Origin: JAGNHN01 sp964590645
Lineage (GTDB): Bacteria > Bacteroidota > Bacteroidia > Bacteroidales > JAGNHN01
Direction: 5' to 3'
Length of the DNA stretch: 64,000 nucleotides
NCBI GenBank assembly: GCA_964590645.1
Contig: CAZPYJ010000019.1
Span: forward strand, 1-64,000
Every line of letters starts with the position of its first letter. Position 1 is the stretch's first letter. Below the pieces are notes generated by a model. That model worked only from the letters and a program-made list of their open reading frames with translations. It did no database searches and was not told where the DNA came from. Below, one piece after another: positions 8,478 to 15,681 of this stretch. A program made the translations under genes and the position numbers.

Positions 8478-9118
8478 TGAAGCACATTAAGGGCATTCGT
8501 ATTTTTCTGCTTGTCTTTTTCCTGAGTGGGGCCCTTGGGCTTGCTCTGGACATCACCCGGCCCTACTTCCTGCAAATGATCCCCCTGAGCCTGCTGCTCA
8601 GTTATGTCTTTCTGGTTATTTTTCATCGTGGCGACCAACGGATCTCTACCCTGCTTGCCCTGGCAAGCATCGGAGTGGCCGGCTTTCTGTTGGAAGTGGC
8701 GGGAGTAATGACCGGGCATATCTTCGGTGCCTATGTGTATGGCGAGGTACTGGGGCCTGCCCTGGCTGGAGTACCCTTGCTTATTGGGACGAACTGGATG
8801 ATGCTGGCCTATGCTACTCACCTCATTATAAAAGACTTTCGCGCGCCTGGCTGGCTGGGGGTGCCCATCGGTGCATTAATTATGACAGCGTACGACTGGC
8901 TGATGGAACCCGCTGCCGTAGATCTGGGGATGTGGGCCTGGGCCGGTGGGATCATCCCCCTGCAAAACTACCTGGCCTGGTTTGTCCTTTCCGCCCTTTT
9001 CCTGACGCTGCTCAAAATGGTGAAATCACGCTATGAAAATGCCCTTGCAAGAGATATCTTTCTGATACAGGCTGCTTTCTTCGCTTCCTACCAGATCTTT
9101 TCCCTTTTGCTCAGATGA
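8474..9118 (+). CDS. cruF: CruF-like carotenoid 1',2'-hydratase
   Basis: A 214-residue membrane protein of the carotenoid-biosynthesis family once called DUF422, with about seven hydrophobic helices. The characteristic segment EVAGVMTGHIFGAYVYG (near residues 75-91) and GTNWMMLAYATH follow the known CruF layout, as does DWLMEPAA. CruF hydrates the terminal double bond of a psi end group, giving the 1'-hydroxyl later glycosylated in myxol-, salinixanthin- or chlorobactene-glucoside-type pigments. The start overlaps the desaturase stop (ATGATGA), and the stop overlaps the next start, so the cassette is translationally coupled. Either of two adjacent ATGs (8474, 8477) may be used. Confidence 0.85.
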   Translation: MMKHIKGIRIFLLVFFLSGALGLALDITRPYFLQMIPLSLLLSYVFLVIFHRGDQRISTLLALASIGVAGFLLEVAGVMTGHIFGAYVYGEVLGPALAGVPLLIGTNWMMLAYATHLIIKDFRAPGWLGVPIGALIMTAYDWLMEPAAVDLGMWAWAGGIIPLQNYLAWFVLSALFLTLLKMVKSRYENALARDIFLIQAAFFASYQIFSLLLR

Positions 9119-9732
9119 TACGCGCCCGTCATACCGAACCCTGGAACAGCTTCTTCCAGTATTATGTGCAACGGAAAATGAGGCAGCATTTCAGAGGCCC
9201 TGAAATGCACCATCCGGAGAAAAAACCGGAAAAGTCAGTGCTGTTGGTCGGCAATCACTTCAGTTGGTGGGACGGCTTTTTTGCCCTCGAAGCCGCAAAA
9301 AGATTCTTCGCAAAGAAGATCCACGTGATGATGCTGGAGGAGGAGCTCAGGCCACGCCGCTTCCTCTCCTATGCCGGCGCTTTCTCCATAGCCCCGGGCA
9401 ACAGGGCAGCCCTGGAAAGCCTGCGATATGCCGCCGGGCTTCTGACCGATCCGGAGAATATGGTGGTGGTCTTCCCGCAGGGGAAGATGCGCCCCCACTG
9501 GGAGCGTCCCTTGCACTTTCAATCCGGATGGACCCGCATCCTGGAAATGGCCAAAGCGGAGGCTTCGCTTTGGTTTCAGGCAGCGCTACCGGTGTATGGA
9601 TCAGAACCCAGGCCCCTGCTGAAGATATGGCTTCAGGCCTATCCTGACCATCAAAGCCTCGACCTTCAACACATCGAAGATGCTTACAATGTATTTCTGG
9701 AGGCTTGTTTTGCCCAAATCAGCAAAGGATGA
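9115..9732 (+). CDS. PlsC-type acyltransferase, probably carotenoid-glycoside acylase
   Basis: A 205-residue glycerolipid-type acyltransferase. The catalytic HX4D motif is NHFSWWDG (His48, Asp53), and the acceptor-site block FPQGKMRP starts at residue 120. It lacks the long N-terminal extension of many lysophosphatidate acyltransferases. It overlaps cruF by 4 nt and the glycosyltransferase by 4 nt. Green sulfur bacteria use a PlsC-type enzyme (CruD) to acylate chlorobactene glucoside, and Salinibacter makes an acylated glucoside; by analogy this enzyme probably acylates the sugar of a carotenoid glycoside. A role in ordinary phospholipid synthesis is possible but less likely here. Confidence 0.75.
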   Translation: MIRARHTEPWNSFFQYYVQRKMRQHFRGPEMHHPEKKPEKSVLLVGNHFSWWDGFFALEAAKRFFAKKIHVMMLEEELRPRRFLSYAGAFSIAPGNRAALESLRYAAGLLTDPENMVVVFPQGKMRPHWERPLHFQSGWTRILEMAKAEASLWFQAALPVYGSEPRPLLKIWLQAYPDHQSLDLQHIEDAYNVFLEACFAQISKG

Positions 9733-10838
9733 TCGCAGTGCTGGCCTATATCGCCCTTGGATTTCTGCTTATTCGGATGAGCATTAGCCTGGCCAACCTG
9801 CTCCTTCCGGTGGTCCTTCGTGCCGGCAAGCACCCCCCTACAGTTCAGCTGAGTATATTGATTCCGGCCAGGAATGAAGCAAAGAATCTCCCTGATTTGC
9901 TGGACAAGCTCACACAGGCCATCCGCCCGGGAACAGAGATCATCGTTTATGACGATGCTTCCGAAGATGAGAGCCCGGCCATTTTGGAAAGCTACCGCAA
10001 AAAGTATCCTGCCATCCGTGTCCTGAAGGGAGAAGGCCCCCCGCCTGGATGGTTGGGAAAGAACTATGCCTGTCATCAATTGGCTGAGGCGGCCAGGGGG
10101 GATTTCTTGCTCTTTCTGGATGCCGATGTACACCCCCAAGCCGGATTGATCGGGGCGATGACAGCGAGAATGGAGAAATACCGCCTGGATCTGCTTTCCC
10201 TTTTCCCCACCCAGGAAATGCACAGCGCCGGCGAGATCAGAAGCGTCCCCTTGATGAATTATATCCTGCTGAGCCTCCTTCCCCTCACCCTGACAAGACT
10301 GAGCCGGAACCCGGCCTTCAGCGCTGCGAACGGACAGTGTATGCTTTTCAGGGCATCCGCATACCGGACATACCGCTTTCACGAAAAGCTTAAAAAGGAA
10401 GCCGTGGAAGACATCCGGATAATGAAGGAAATGAAGCAGCTGCGATTGCGCACCGAAACCCTGCTGGGAGGGCAGTATATTTCCTGCCGGATGTATGCGT
10501 CCTATCAGGAGGCCAAAGAAGGTTTCGCCAGGAATATCCATCACTATTTTGGAAATTCCTTTTTCCTGATGGCATTGTTCGCTTTCTTTACCACGACAGG
10601 GCCTTTGCTTTCCTGGCTGGCCTGGAGCTGGGCGGGCCTGATTTTTTACCTCTTTGGGGCAGCTTTCATACGATTCACAACGGCCTGGAGGAGTGGACAG
10701 GATGCCCGGGTTCTCCTGACCCGTCATCCCTTGCTGCACTGGAGTATGCTGAAGATAATGTTGTACAGCCTTCGGGCAACACAAAAAAGGAAGCTTCGCT
10801 GGAAAGGAAGGAACATCCTCTCCCCCGATGTGAAATGA
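9729..10838 (+). CDS. Family 2 glycosyltransferase, probably carotenoid glycosyltransferase
   Basis: About 369 residues. The ATG at 9729 overlaps the preceding stop (ATGA). An N-terminal membrane helix is followed by a GT-A domain: SILIPARNEAKN, then DDASED at ~75-80, GWLGKNYACH, the metal-binding DAD at ~131-133 and a putative catalytic EDIRIMKEM near residue 230; two or more membrane helices close the protein. This arrangement is that of CruC/CrtQ-type carotenoid glycosyltransferases. As the fourth gene of an overlapping set with desaturase, CruF and acyltransferase, it most likely transfers a sugar to the 1'-hydroxyl made by CruF. The sugar cannot be predicted. Confidence 0.75.
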   Translation: MIAVLAYIALGFLLIRMSISLANLLLPVVLRAGKHPPTVQLSILIPARNEAKNLPDLLDKLTQAIRPGTEIIVYDDASEDESPAILESYRKKYPAIRVLKGEGPPPGWLGKNYACHQLAEAARGDFLLFLDADVHPQAGLIGAMTARMEKYRLDLLSLFPTQEMHSAGEIRSVPLMNYILLSLLPLTLTRLSRNPAFSAANGQCMLFRASAYRTYRFHEKLKKEAVEDIRIMKEMKQLRLRTETLLGGQYISCRMYASYQEAKEGFARNIHHYFGNSFFLMALFAFFTTTGPLLSWLAWSWAGLIFYLFGAAFIRFTTAWRSGQDARVLLTRHPLLHWSMLKIMLYSLRATQKRKLRWKGRNILSPDVK

Positions 10839-10859
10839 TAAGTAGGAAGTCAGAAAGGA

Positions 10860-11531
10860 ATGATAACAAGAGCAGATATCCCATACACCAACGCACACAC
10901 CCACCGGCCCGTGGATGGGTATAGTGTTTTTAATCTTGCTCCCGAATCTACGGCCCAAGCCCTTGTCCCCCGCTTCTCTGTGGGCGTCCATCCCTGGTAT
11001 GCCGGAGATTGGACAAAAGATACTATCAGGGATCACCTTTTTAAGTTCACGGGCCAACCCGGCCTGTGTGCCATTGGAGAGTGCGGACTGGATCGTCTGC
11101 GCGGACCTGAGATAGCGCAGCAGGAAATGGCCTTCATTGCGCAGATCGAATTTTCTGAAGAGATGGGATTGCCTTTGATCCTGCATTGTGTGAGGGCAAC
11201 AGAGCGCCTTCTGCATCTCCATAAAAAAACCGCTCCCCGGCAGCAATGGATCTTTCACGGTTTCAATCTGCGCCTTGCGATGGCAGAAGCCCTGCTGAAG
11301 GAAGGGCTGAAGCTTTCCTTCGGGTCCGCCATATTGAACAGAAGAAGTGCCGCCGCCAAAGCCCTGGCCGCTTGTCCTGCAGATCAGTTTTTACTGGAAA
11401 CCGATGAGGCCGCTTGCAGCATCGAAGAAGTGTATGCCGCAGCCGCTGAAATCAGGCAGATGGCTCCTGATGGTTTGAAAGTGCTGGTGTTTCAGAATTG
11501 GAAGCGTACTTTTGCCCATACGAGTGAATAA
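10860..11531 (+). CDS. TatD-like metal-dependent hydrolase
   Basis: A 223-residue amidohydrolase-fold protein. Metal ligands are recognisable as NAHTHRP (His13, His15), GECGLDR, ILHCVRA and the final ETDEA. It is shorter than canonical TatD (about 260), as is common for Bacteroidota members. TatD proteins are 3'-5' DNA exonucleases or nucleases of broad use; the exact substrate here is unknown. It begins 21 nt after the glycosyltransferase and ends 33 nt before tcdA, so it may be read through from the carotenoid cassette without a related role. Confidence 0.8.
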   Translation: MITRADIPYTNAHTHRPVDGYSVFNLAPESTAQALVPRFSVGVHPWYAGDWTKDTIRDHLFKFTGQPGLCAIGECGLDRLRGPEIAQQEMAFIAQIEFSEEMGLPLILHCVRATERLLHLHKKTAPRQQWIFHGFNLRLAMAEALLKEGLKLSFGSAILNRRSAAAKALAACPADQFLLETDEAACSIEEVYAAAAEIRQMAPDGLKVLVFQNWKRTFAHTSE

Positions 11532-11564
11532 ACCAAAAGATGAGTGTTTGATTAATTTCAAAGT

Positions 11565-12296
11565 GTGAATTGGCAGGATAGAACACGCCTTTTACTGGGC
11601 GAAGAAAGAATGCAGAAGCTGCACCGCAGCCACGTGCTTGTGGCCGGGCTGGGAGGTGTGGGCAGTATGCTGGCGGAGATGTTGTGCCGGGCAGGGATAG
11701 GCACCCTGAGCCTGGTGGATGGAGATGTGATCCAGGCCAGCAACCGCAACCGGCAGATCCTGGCCTTGCAGCATCTGGAAGGGAAAGCAAAAACAGAAGC
11801 AATGGCAGAGCGTCTTCGGAGCATCAACCCGGAAGTGAAGCTGCATCAGCATACTGTTTTCTTGAAAGATGATATTATTCCGCAAATCCTAAACCAGCCA
11901 TTAGATTATGTGGCCGATGCCATCGATACCCTTTCCCCCAAGCTGTACCTGATCCGTCACAGCCTTGAAAAGGGCCACAGGCTGGTAAGTGCGATGGGTG
12001 CCGGGGGCAAGATGGATCCGGAGCAGATCCATATCTGTCCGGTAGAGAAATCCTATGGATGCCGATTGGCTTTCATAGTACGAAAAAGACTGCACCGGAT
12101 GGGCATCCGGGAAGGCTTTGATGTGGTTTTCAGTGCGGAAGCGGTGAAGGAAGAATCAGTGATCGCCGTGGAAGAGGAGAATAAAAAAACCCAGGTAGGC
12201 ACCATCAGCTATATGCCGCCCCTTTTTGGGGCTTTTATGGCATCGGTCATTATTCGAAAACTGATCACGCAAACAGAAACAGAAAGTGAAGCTTGA
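11565..12296 (+). CDS. tcdA: tRNA threonylcarbamoyladenosine dehydratase (TcdA/CsdL)
   Basis: A 243-residue E1-like ThiF-family enzyme that dehydrates t6A37 in tRNA to the cyclic form, using ATP. The nucleotide-binding motif GLGGVGS is at 28-34, followed by LVDGDVIQASNRNRQ, VADAIDT and the TcdA-typical tail YGCRLAFIVRKRL. The start is GTG: no ATG precedes the conserved MNWQDRTRLLLG-type N-terminus. It sits between the TatD-like gene (33 nt) and the lycopene cyclase gene (76 nt). Confidence 0.88.
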   Translation: MNWQDRTRLLLGEERMQKLHRSHVLVAGLGGVGSMLAEMLCRAGIGTLSLVDGDVIQASNRNRQILALQHLEGKAKTEAMAERLRSINPEVKLHQHTVFLKDDIIPQILNQPLDYVADAIDTLSPKLYLIRHSLEKGHRLVSAMGAGGKMDPEQIHICPVEKSYGCRLAFIVRKRLHRMGIREGFDVVFSAEAVKEESVIAVEEENKKTQVGTISYMPPLFGAFMASVIIRKLITQTETESEA

Positions 12297-12372
12297 AAGG
12301 GCAGCGCAGTACTGATATTTTCAGGCTGCCTGCTAAAAAACAGTTAAGAGGAAGAGCATAAAAACACCGCAT

Positions 12373-13539
12373 TTGAAAGCGCAAACAGATATCATTCTTG
12401 CAGGAGGCGGCCTGGCGGGCTTAAGCCTTGCCTGGCATTTGGAAAAAGCTTTTCCCGGGCGCTTCCGTATGCGCATCGTGGAGAAAGAAACCAAAGACGG
12501 CAACGACCGAACCTGGTGTTTCTGGGAACGCAGCCCCGGACCTTTCGAAGCCGCCGTGGCACATCAGTGGCAGCAGTTGAAAGTAAGCGGCCCGGGCTGG
12601 GAGCGCATAATGCCGATAGCGCCTTATACCTATAAAATGATTCGCTCCGCCGACCTCTACCGGCTGATCAGGGATTTTCTGAAAGATAAACCCAATGTGG
12701 AGGTGGTGTATGGAGATATTCAGGGCTGGGAAGACCATAGGGAGGGCGTACTTCTGCATACGCATAAGGAAAGCCTGGAGGGCAGCTACCTCTTCAACAG
12801 TGCCATACGTCCGCAGGTGCCTGCCTCCCATCCCCGCCATCTGCTGCAACATTTCAAAGGTTATTTTATCCGGACCGCGGAAGATTTCTTTCAGCCTGAA
12901 GTCCCTTTGTTTATGGATTTCCGTCTTGAACAGGAGAAGGATGTGCGCTTTGTCTATATCCTTCCATTCACTCGGAGGGAGGCCCTGGCTGAATTCACGG
13001 TATTTTCCCCCTCCACCTGGCCGCAGGAGGATTATGTGGCCCAACTGAAGCATTATTTGTCGGAGGTTCAGGGAATCGCAGACTATAGGATTTTGGAAGA
13101 AGAATTTGGCGTGATCCCGATGACAGACTACCCCCATCCCCTGAGAGAGGGGCAGCATATAATGCATACCGGGACCGCCGGGGGAATGACGCGTTCCTCC
13201 ACCGGATATACTTATCTGAATACCCAGCGACAATGTGCAGCCATTGTGGAGAGCTTCCGGCAGTTCGGGCATCCTTTTGGCTTCAATGATGTCACCCATC
13301 CCCGTTTTCGATTCTACGACAGCATTCTGCTGGAGGTGCTCAGCCGCAATCTGTATCCCGGCAGCGAGATCTTTCGCCAGATGTTCCGGAAGAATGATCC
13401 GGTTCGTGTCCTGGACTTTCTCTCAGAGCAAAGTTCATTTCACCACGAGCTGAAGCTCTTTCTTTCCTTTCCACAGATTCCATTCATCCGGGGTTTCCTG
13501 ACCGTTGTGCGGCATTATATGCAGTTCGGCCGACCCTGA
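12373..13539 (+). CDS. crtY: Lycopene beta-cyclase, CrtY type
   Basis: A 388-residue FAD-binding cyclase that closes lycopene ends into beta-rings. The dinucleotide fold LAGGGLAGLSLAWHL is at ~9-23 and the diagnostic DRTWCFWE at 45-52; PYTYKMIRSADLY, EFTVFSP, FGVIPMTDYP and GTAGGMTRSSTGYTY also match the family. The start appears to be TTG at 12373, directly before the first strand. It probably cyclises one end of the molecule while the CruF/CrtD set modifies the other. CrtY rather than the heterodimeric CrtYcd type common in some Bacteroidota. Confidence 0.88.
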   Translation: MKAQTDIILAGGGLAGLSLAWHLEKAFPGRFRMRIVEKETKDGNDRTWCFWERSPGPFEAAVAHQWQQLKVSGPGWERIMPIAPYTYKMIRSADLYRLIRDFLKDKPNVEVVYGDIQGWEDHREGVLLHTHKESLEGSYLFNSAIRPQVPASHPRHLLQHFKGYFIRTAEDFFQPEVPLFMDFRLEQEKDVRFVYILPFTRREALAEFTVFSPSTWPQEDYVAQLKHYLSEVQGIADYRILEEEFGVIPMTDYPHPLREGQHIMHTGTAGGMTRSSTGYTYLNTQRQCAAIVESFRQFGHPFGFNDVTHPRFRFYDSILLEVLSRNLYPGSEIFRQMFRKNDPVRVLDFLSEQSSFHHELKLFLSFPQIPFIRGFLTVVRHYMQFGRP

Positions 13540-13589
13540 ACACAGGAGACGCATCTTTACTTTAGTGAAACAGTCAAGCCATTTATTTC

Positions 13590-13597
13590 TAACTTTG
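13590..13597 (+). promoter_or_regulatory. Candidate -7 promoter element for flavodoxin
   Basis: TAACTTTG matches TAnnTTTG, 28 nt before the flavodoxin ATG at 13626. A weak TTTAG about 25 nt upstream could serve as the -33 box. Confidence 0.5.
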
Positions 13598-13625
13598 AGC
13601 CTTGAAAATAACGCCCCACTGAGAT

Positions 13626-14150
13626 ATGAAAAAAGCCCTGCTCATTTACTGGCCCCAAGGCGGCAATGTTGAACGCTCTGCCCGCCTGATTGCCAAAGAA
13701 TACGGAGACATTACCCTCCAGACCCTCAAAGAAGTAGACCCCACTACCCTCCCGGATTACGATCTCTTGATTGTAGGCAGTTCCACTGTAGGCGCTGAGA
13801 ATTGGGAAGAAGCAGAAGATTCCAATCTTTGGGCGCCCTTCTTCCTGAAACTCAAGGAAAGCGGGAAAGACCTCAGTAATACCTATCTGGCACAGTTCGG
13901 ACTGGGAGACCAGGTATTATATCCGGATCATTTTGTGGATGGGATGGGCATTCTGAAGGATGATTTTGATCTTTTCAGCCCCAAACATATTGGCTCTTGG
14001 TCTTCAGAGGGGTATGATTTCACCGGTTCAATGTCGCTGGAAGGGGATGACTTCATCGGGCTTGCCCTGGATGAAGACAGTCAGCCGGAATTAACTGAAG
14101 ATAGAGTGAAGCATTGGGTAGCACAGATTAAAAAAGAAGCCGGTTTCTAA
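13626..14150 (+). CDS. fldA: Flavodoxin (long-chain)
   Basis: A 174-residue FMN electron carrier. The phosphate-binding loop is YWPQGGNVERSA (~9-20), diverged from the usual S/T-x-T-G-N-T; the isoalloxazine-binding regions GSSTVGAENWEEAE and FGLGDQVLYPDHFVDGMG are clear, and the insertion of long-chain flavodoxins is present (SSEGYDFTGSMSL). Flavodoxins replace ferredoxin and are often induced when iron is low; no iron box was recognised. It has its own promoter candidate and is followed by a strong terminator. Confidence 0.9.
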   Translation: MKKALLIYWPQGGNVERSARLIAKEYGDITLQTLKEVDPTTLPDYDLLIVGSSTVGAENWEEAEDSNLWAPFFLKLKESGKDLSNTYLAQFGLGDQVLYPDHFVDGMGILKDDFDLFSPKHIGSWSSEGYDFTGSMSLEGDDFIGLALDEDSQPELTEDRVKHWVAQIKKEAGF

Positions 14151-14186
14151 TTTAATACTGCCTTTTTGTTTTATAAGATATAAAGT

Positions 14187-14218
14187 GGCTGTCTCATACG
14201 ATGGGGCAGCCTTTTTTT
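14187..14218 (+). terminator. Intrinsic terminator of flavodoxin
   Basis: Stem GGCTG (14187-14191) with CAGCC (14207-14211), then seven T. It lies 36 nt after the flavodoxin stop. Confidence 0.75.
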
Positions 14219-14383
14219 ATATTCGAGTACTTGTTGGAGGTACACGCCGAATCGTATATTTTCAGAAGATTATGCTCAATTTTGAGACTTCCCATTCTCG
14301 TCCGCACGCGTCAGAAAATTCACCTTTGCTATGGCTACGGCGAATAATATAAGACGCGCGCGAGCAGTCAAAAACTCTTGCTC

Positions 14384-14401
14384 TATGCTGTATGCTCTTG
14401 C
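14384..14401 (+). repeat. 18-nt dispersed repeat, copy 1
   Basis: TATGCTGTATGCTCTTGC, identical to 56848-56865. Both copies lie in gene-free gaps. Confidence 0.7.
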
Positions 14402-14441
14402 ATAAAGAACATAAGCTTGCGGATACCAGGACGATATTCAC

Positions 14442-14477
14442 AAAAAAAGAAGGGCTGCCTCCTTGTGAGACAGCCCC
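14442..14477 (-). terminator. Intrinsic terminator of the bamA-ompH operon
   Basis: Read on the minus strand: stem GGGCTG (14476-14471) with CAGCCC (14457-14452), followed by a T-rich run complementary to the seven A at 14442-14448. It lies 29 nt past the ompH stop. Its 5' arm GGCTGTCTCA is identical to that of the facing terminator at 14187. Confidence 0.7.
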
Positions 14478-14505
14478 TTTCTTTTAGGATAGAATGAAGC
14501 TTCTG

Positions 14506-15021
14506 CTACTCAATCCCTAATTTTTTCTTCACCAGCGGGGTAATATCTTCTCCTCCGTCGGAATACAGCAGCATTCCTTCATTGGCATTCAGGATATAAG
14601 TGTAGCCCCCTTCCTTTGCCACATCGCTGATGGCTTTGCGGGCCCGGTCGATGAGGGGCTTGGTTAATTCCTCTTCTTTTTCATTCAGGTCCTGCTGGGC
14701 AGACATCTGAAAAGCCTCGATGCGGGTTTGCAGATCCTGGATTTCCTGCTCCTTGGTTTTCTTGATGATGGCAGAGAAGGTGGCCATATTATTCTGGTAA
14801 TCCACGTACTTGTTCTCCAGCTCTGCTGACATTGCTTCCAGGGTAGTCCTGAGTTCCCGGGCATAGGCTTCATATTTGACCTGCACGGTATCCTGGCCGG
14901 GCATCATCCGGTAGAGCTCGCCAAAGTTTATATGGCCGAACTTGGGGGTTTTCTGGGCGTGTGCCGCAGAGAAACCGGTGAGCAATGTCAGTATGACAAA
15001 TAATTTGAGTGCCTGCTTCAT
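14506..15021 (-). CDS. OmpH/Skp-family periplasmic chaperone (second copy)
   Basis: About 171 residues from the ATG at 15021, which begins a signal peptide (MKQALKLFVILTLL to AHAQ). The rest is the Skp fold: a short beta body around a long charged coiled coil (roughly residues 55-125) and a C-terminal strand EGGYTYILNANEGMLLYSD. Skp binds unfolded outer-membrane proteins and hands them to the BAM complex. It lies 61 nt downstream of a paralogue and last in the bamA operon. Confidence 0.88.
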   Translation of the reverse strand: MKQALKLFVILTLLTGFSAAHAQKTPKFGHINFGELYRMMPGQDTVQVKYEAYARELRTTLEAMSAELENKYVDYQNNMATFSAIIKKTKEQEIQDLQTRIEAFQMSAQQDLNEKEEELTKPLIDRARKAISDVAKEGGYTYILNANEGMLLYSDGGEDITPLVKKKLGIE

Positions 15022-15082
15022 TTTTAGGAGTTTAAAATTGCTGCGCAAAAATAGAAAATAATCGGGCTGGTCAGATTAAGGA

Positions 15083-15607
15083 CTAGTTGGTATCCACCAC
15101 ATTTCCGATTTTTCTCAGGACCTCGTCGCTGAGATCGTAGCGGGGATTGGCATAGAGCATCGTCATACCGCCTGCCTTGTCAAAAACAAAGGCGTAACTC
15201 TTGGTGGTGGCGATTTCTTCAATGGCATTGAAGACTTTATCCTGAATAGGCTTTACCAGTTCCTGGCGTTTCTTAAAAAGGTCTCCATCTTGTCCGAAAC
15301 GTTGCTTTTGCAATTCCTTTGCCTGGCGTTCTTTCTGGATGATCTCTTCTTCCCGCTGGCGTTTGAGGTCTTCGGGCAATAAAACAGATTCGCTTTGATA
15401 GGCCTTGTATAGCTTATCAATCTCGGCAAACTTCTCCTCAATTTCTTTTTGCCATTCTACTGACATTTCATTGAGTTTTTCCTGGGCAGCTTCATATTCG
15501 GGGATATTGCCCAGAATGTACTCGGTGTCCACAAAACCGTATTTCTGTGCCGAAGTGAGGAAGGCAAAGGTGGACAGCATCATCAGGCTTAAGAGGAATC
15601 TTTTCAT
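15083..15607 (-). CDS. OmpH/Skp-family periplasmic chaperone (first copy)
   Basis: About 174 residues; leader MKRFLLSLMMLSTFAFLTSAQ from the ATG at 15607 (an ATG two codons earlier is equally possible). The segment KYGFVDTEYILGNIPEYEAAQ is the typical OmpH opening, followed by a Glu/Lys/Gln-rich coiled coil and YAFVFDKAGGMTMLYANP. Tandem Skp-like genes after bamA are usual in this phylum. Acts in the periplasm on outer-membrane proteins in transit to BamA, encoded 74 nt upstream. Confidence 0.9.
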   Translation of the reverse strand: MKRFLLSLMMLSTFAFLTSAQKYGFVDTEYILGNIPEYEAAQEKLNEMSVEWQKEIEEKFAEIDKLYKAYQSESVLLPEDLKRQREEEIIQKERQAKELQKQRFGQDGDLFKKRQELVKPIQDKVFNAIEEIATTKSYAFVFDKAGGMTMLYANPRYDLSDEVLRKIGNVVDTN

Positions 15608-15681
15608 AATCATTATTTTTGGGGGCCGAAGCCATTATTGAATGTTGTGGCATTTGCAAATAGCATACCAAAGGTGTGTTG

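Larger units (their letters stand above)
14151..14505. other. Gene-free gap between convergent genes
   Basis: 355 nt between flavodoxin (+) and ompH (-). It is bounded by two facing terminators related in sequence. The interior has no coding signal but shares an 18-nt block (14384-14401) and, in inverted orientation, an 11-nt block (14305-14315) with the gap at 56788-57617. Confidence 0.6.

Noticed and set aside
9684..11258. A 524-codon open frame on the minus strand across the glycosyltransferase and TatD-like genes.
   Set aside because: It lies antisense to two genes with clear family motifs, has no recognisable domain, and has a Gln/His/Gly-rich composition typical of antisense frames.
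14187..14477. The inverted GGCTGTCTCA pair as a complete insertion sequence.
   Set aside because: No transposase remains between the ends and no flanking target duplication is visible; each end is explained as a terminator of its neighbour gene.
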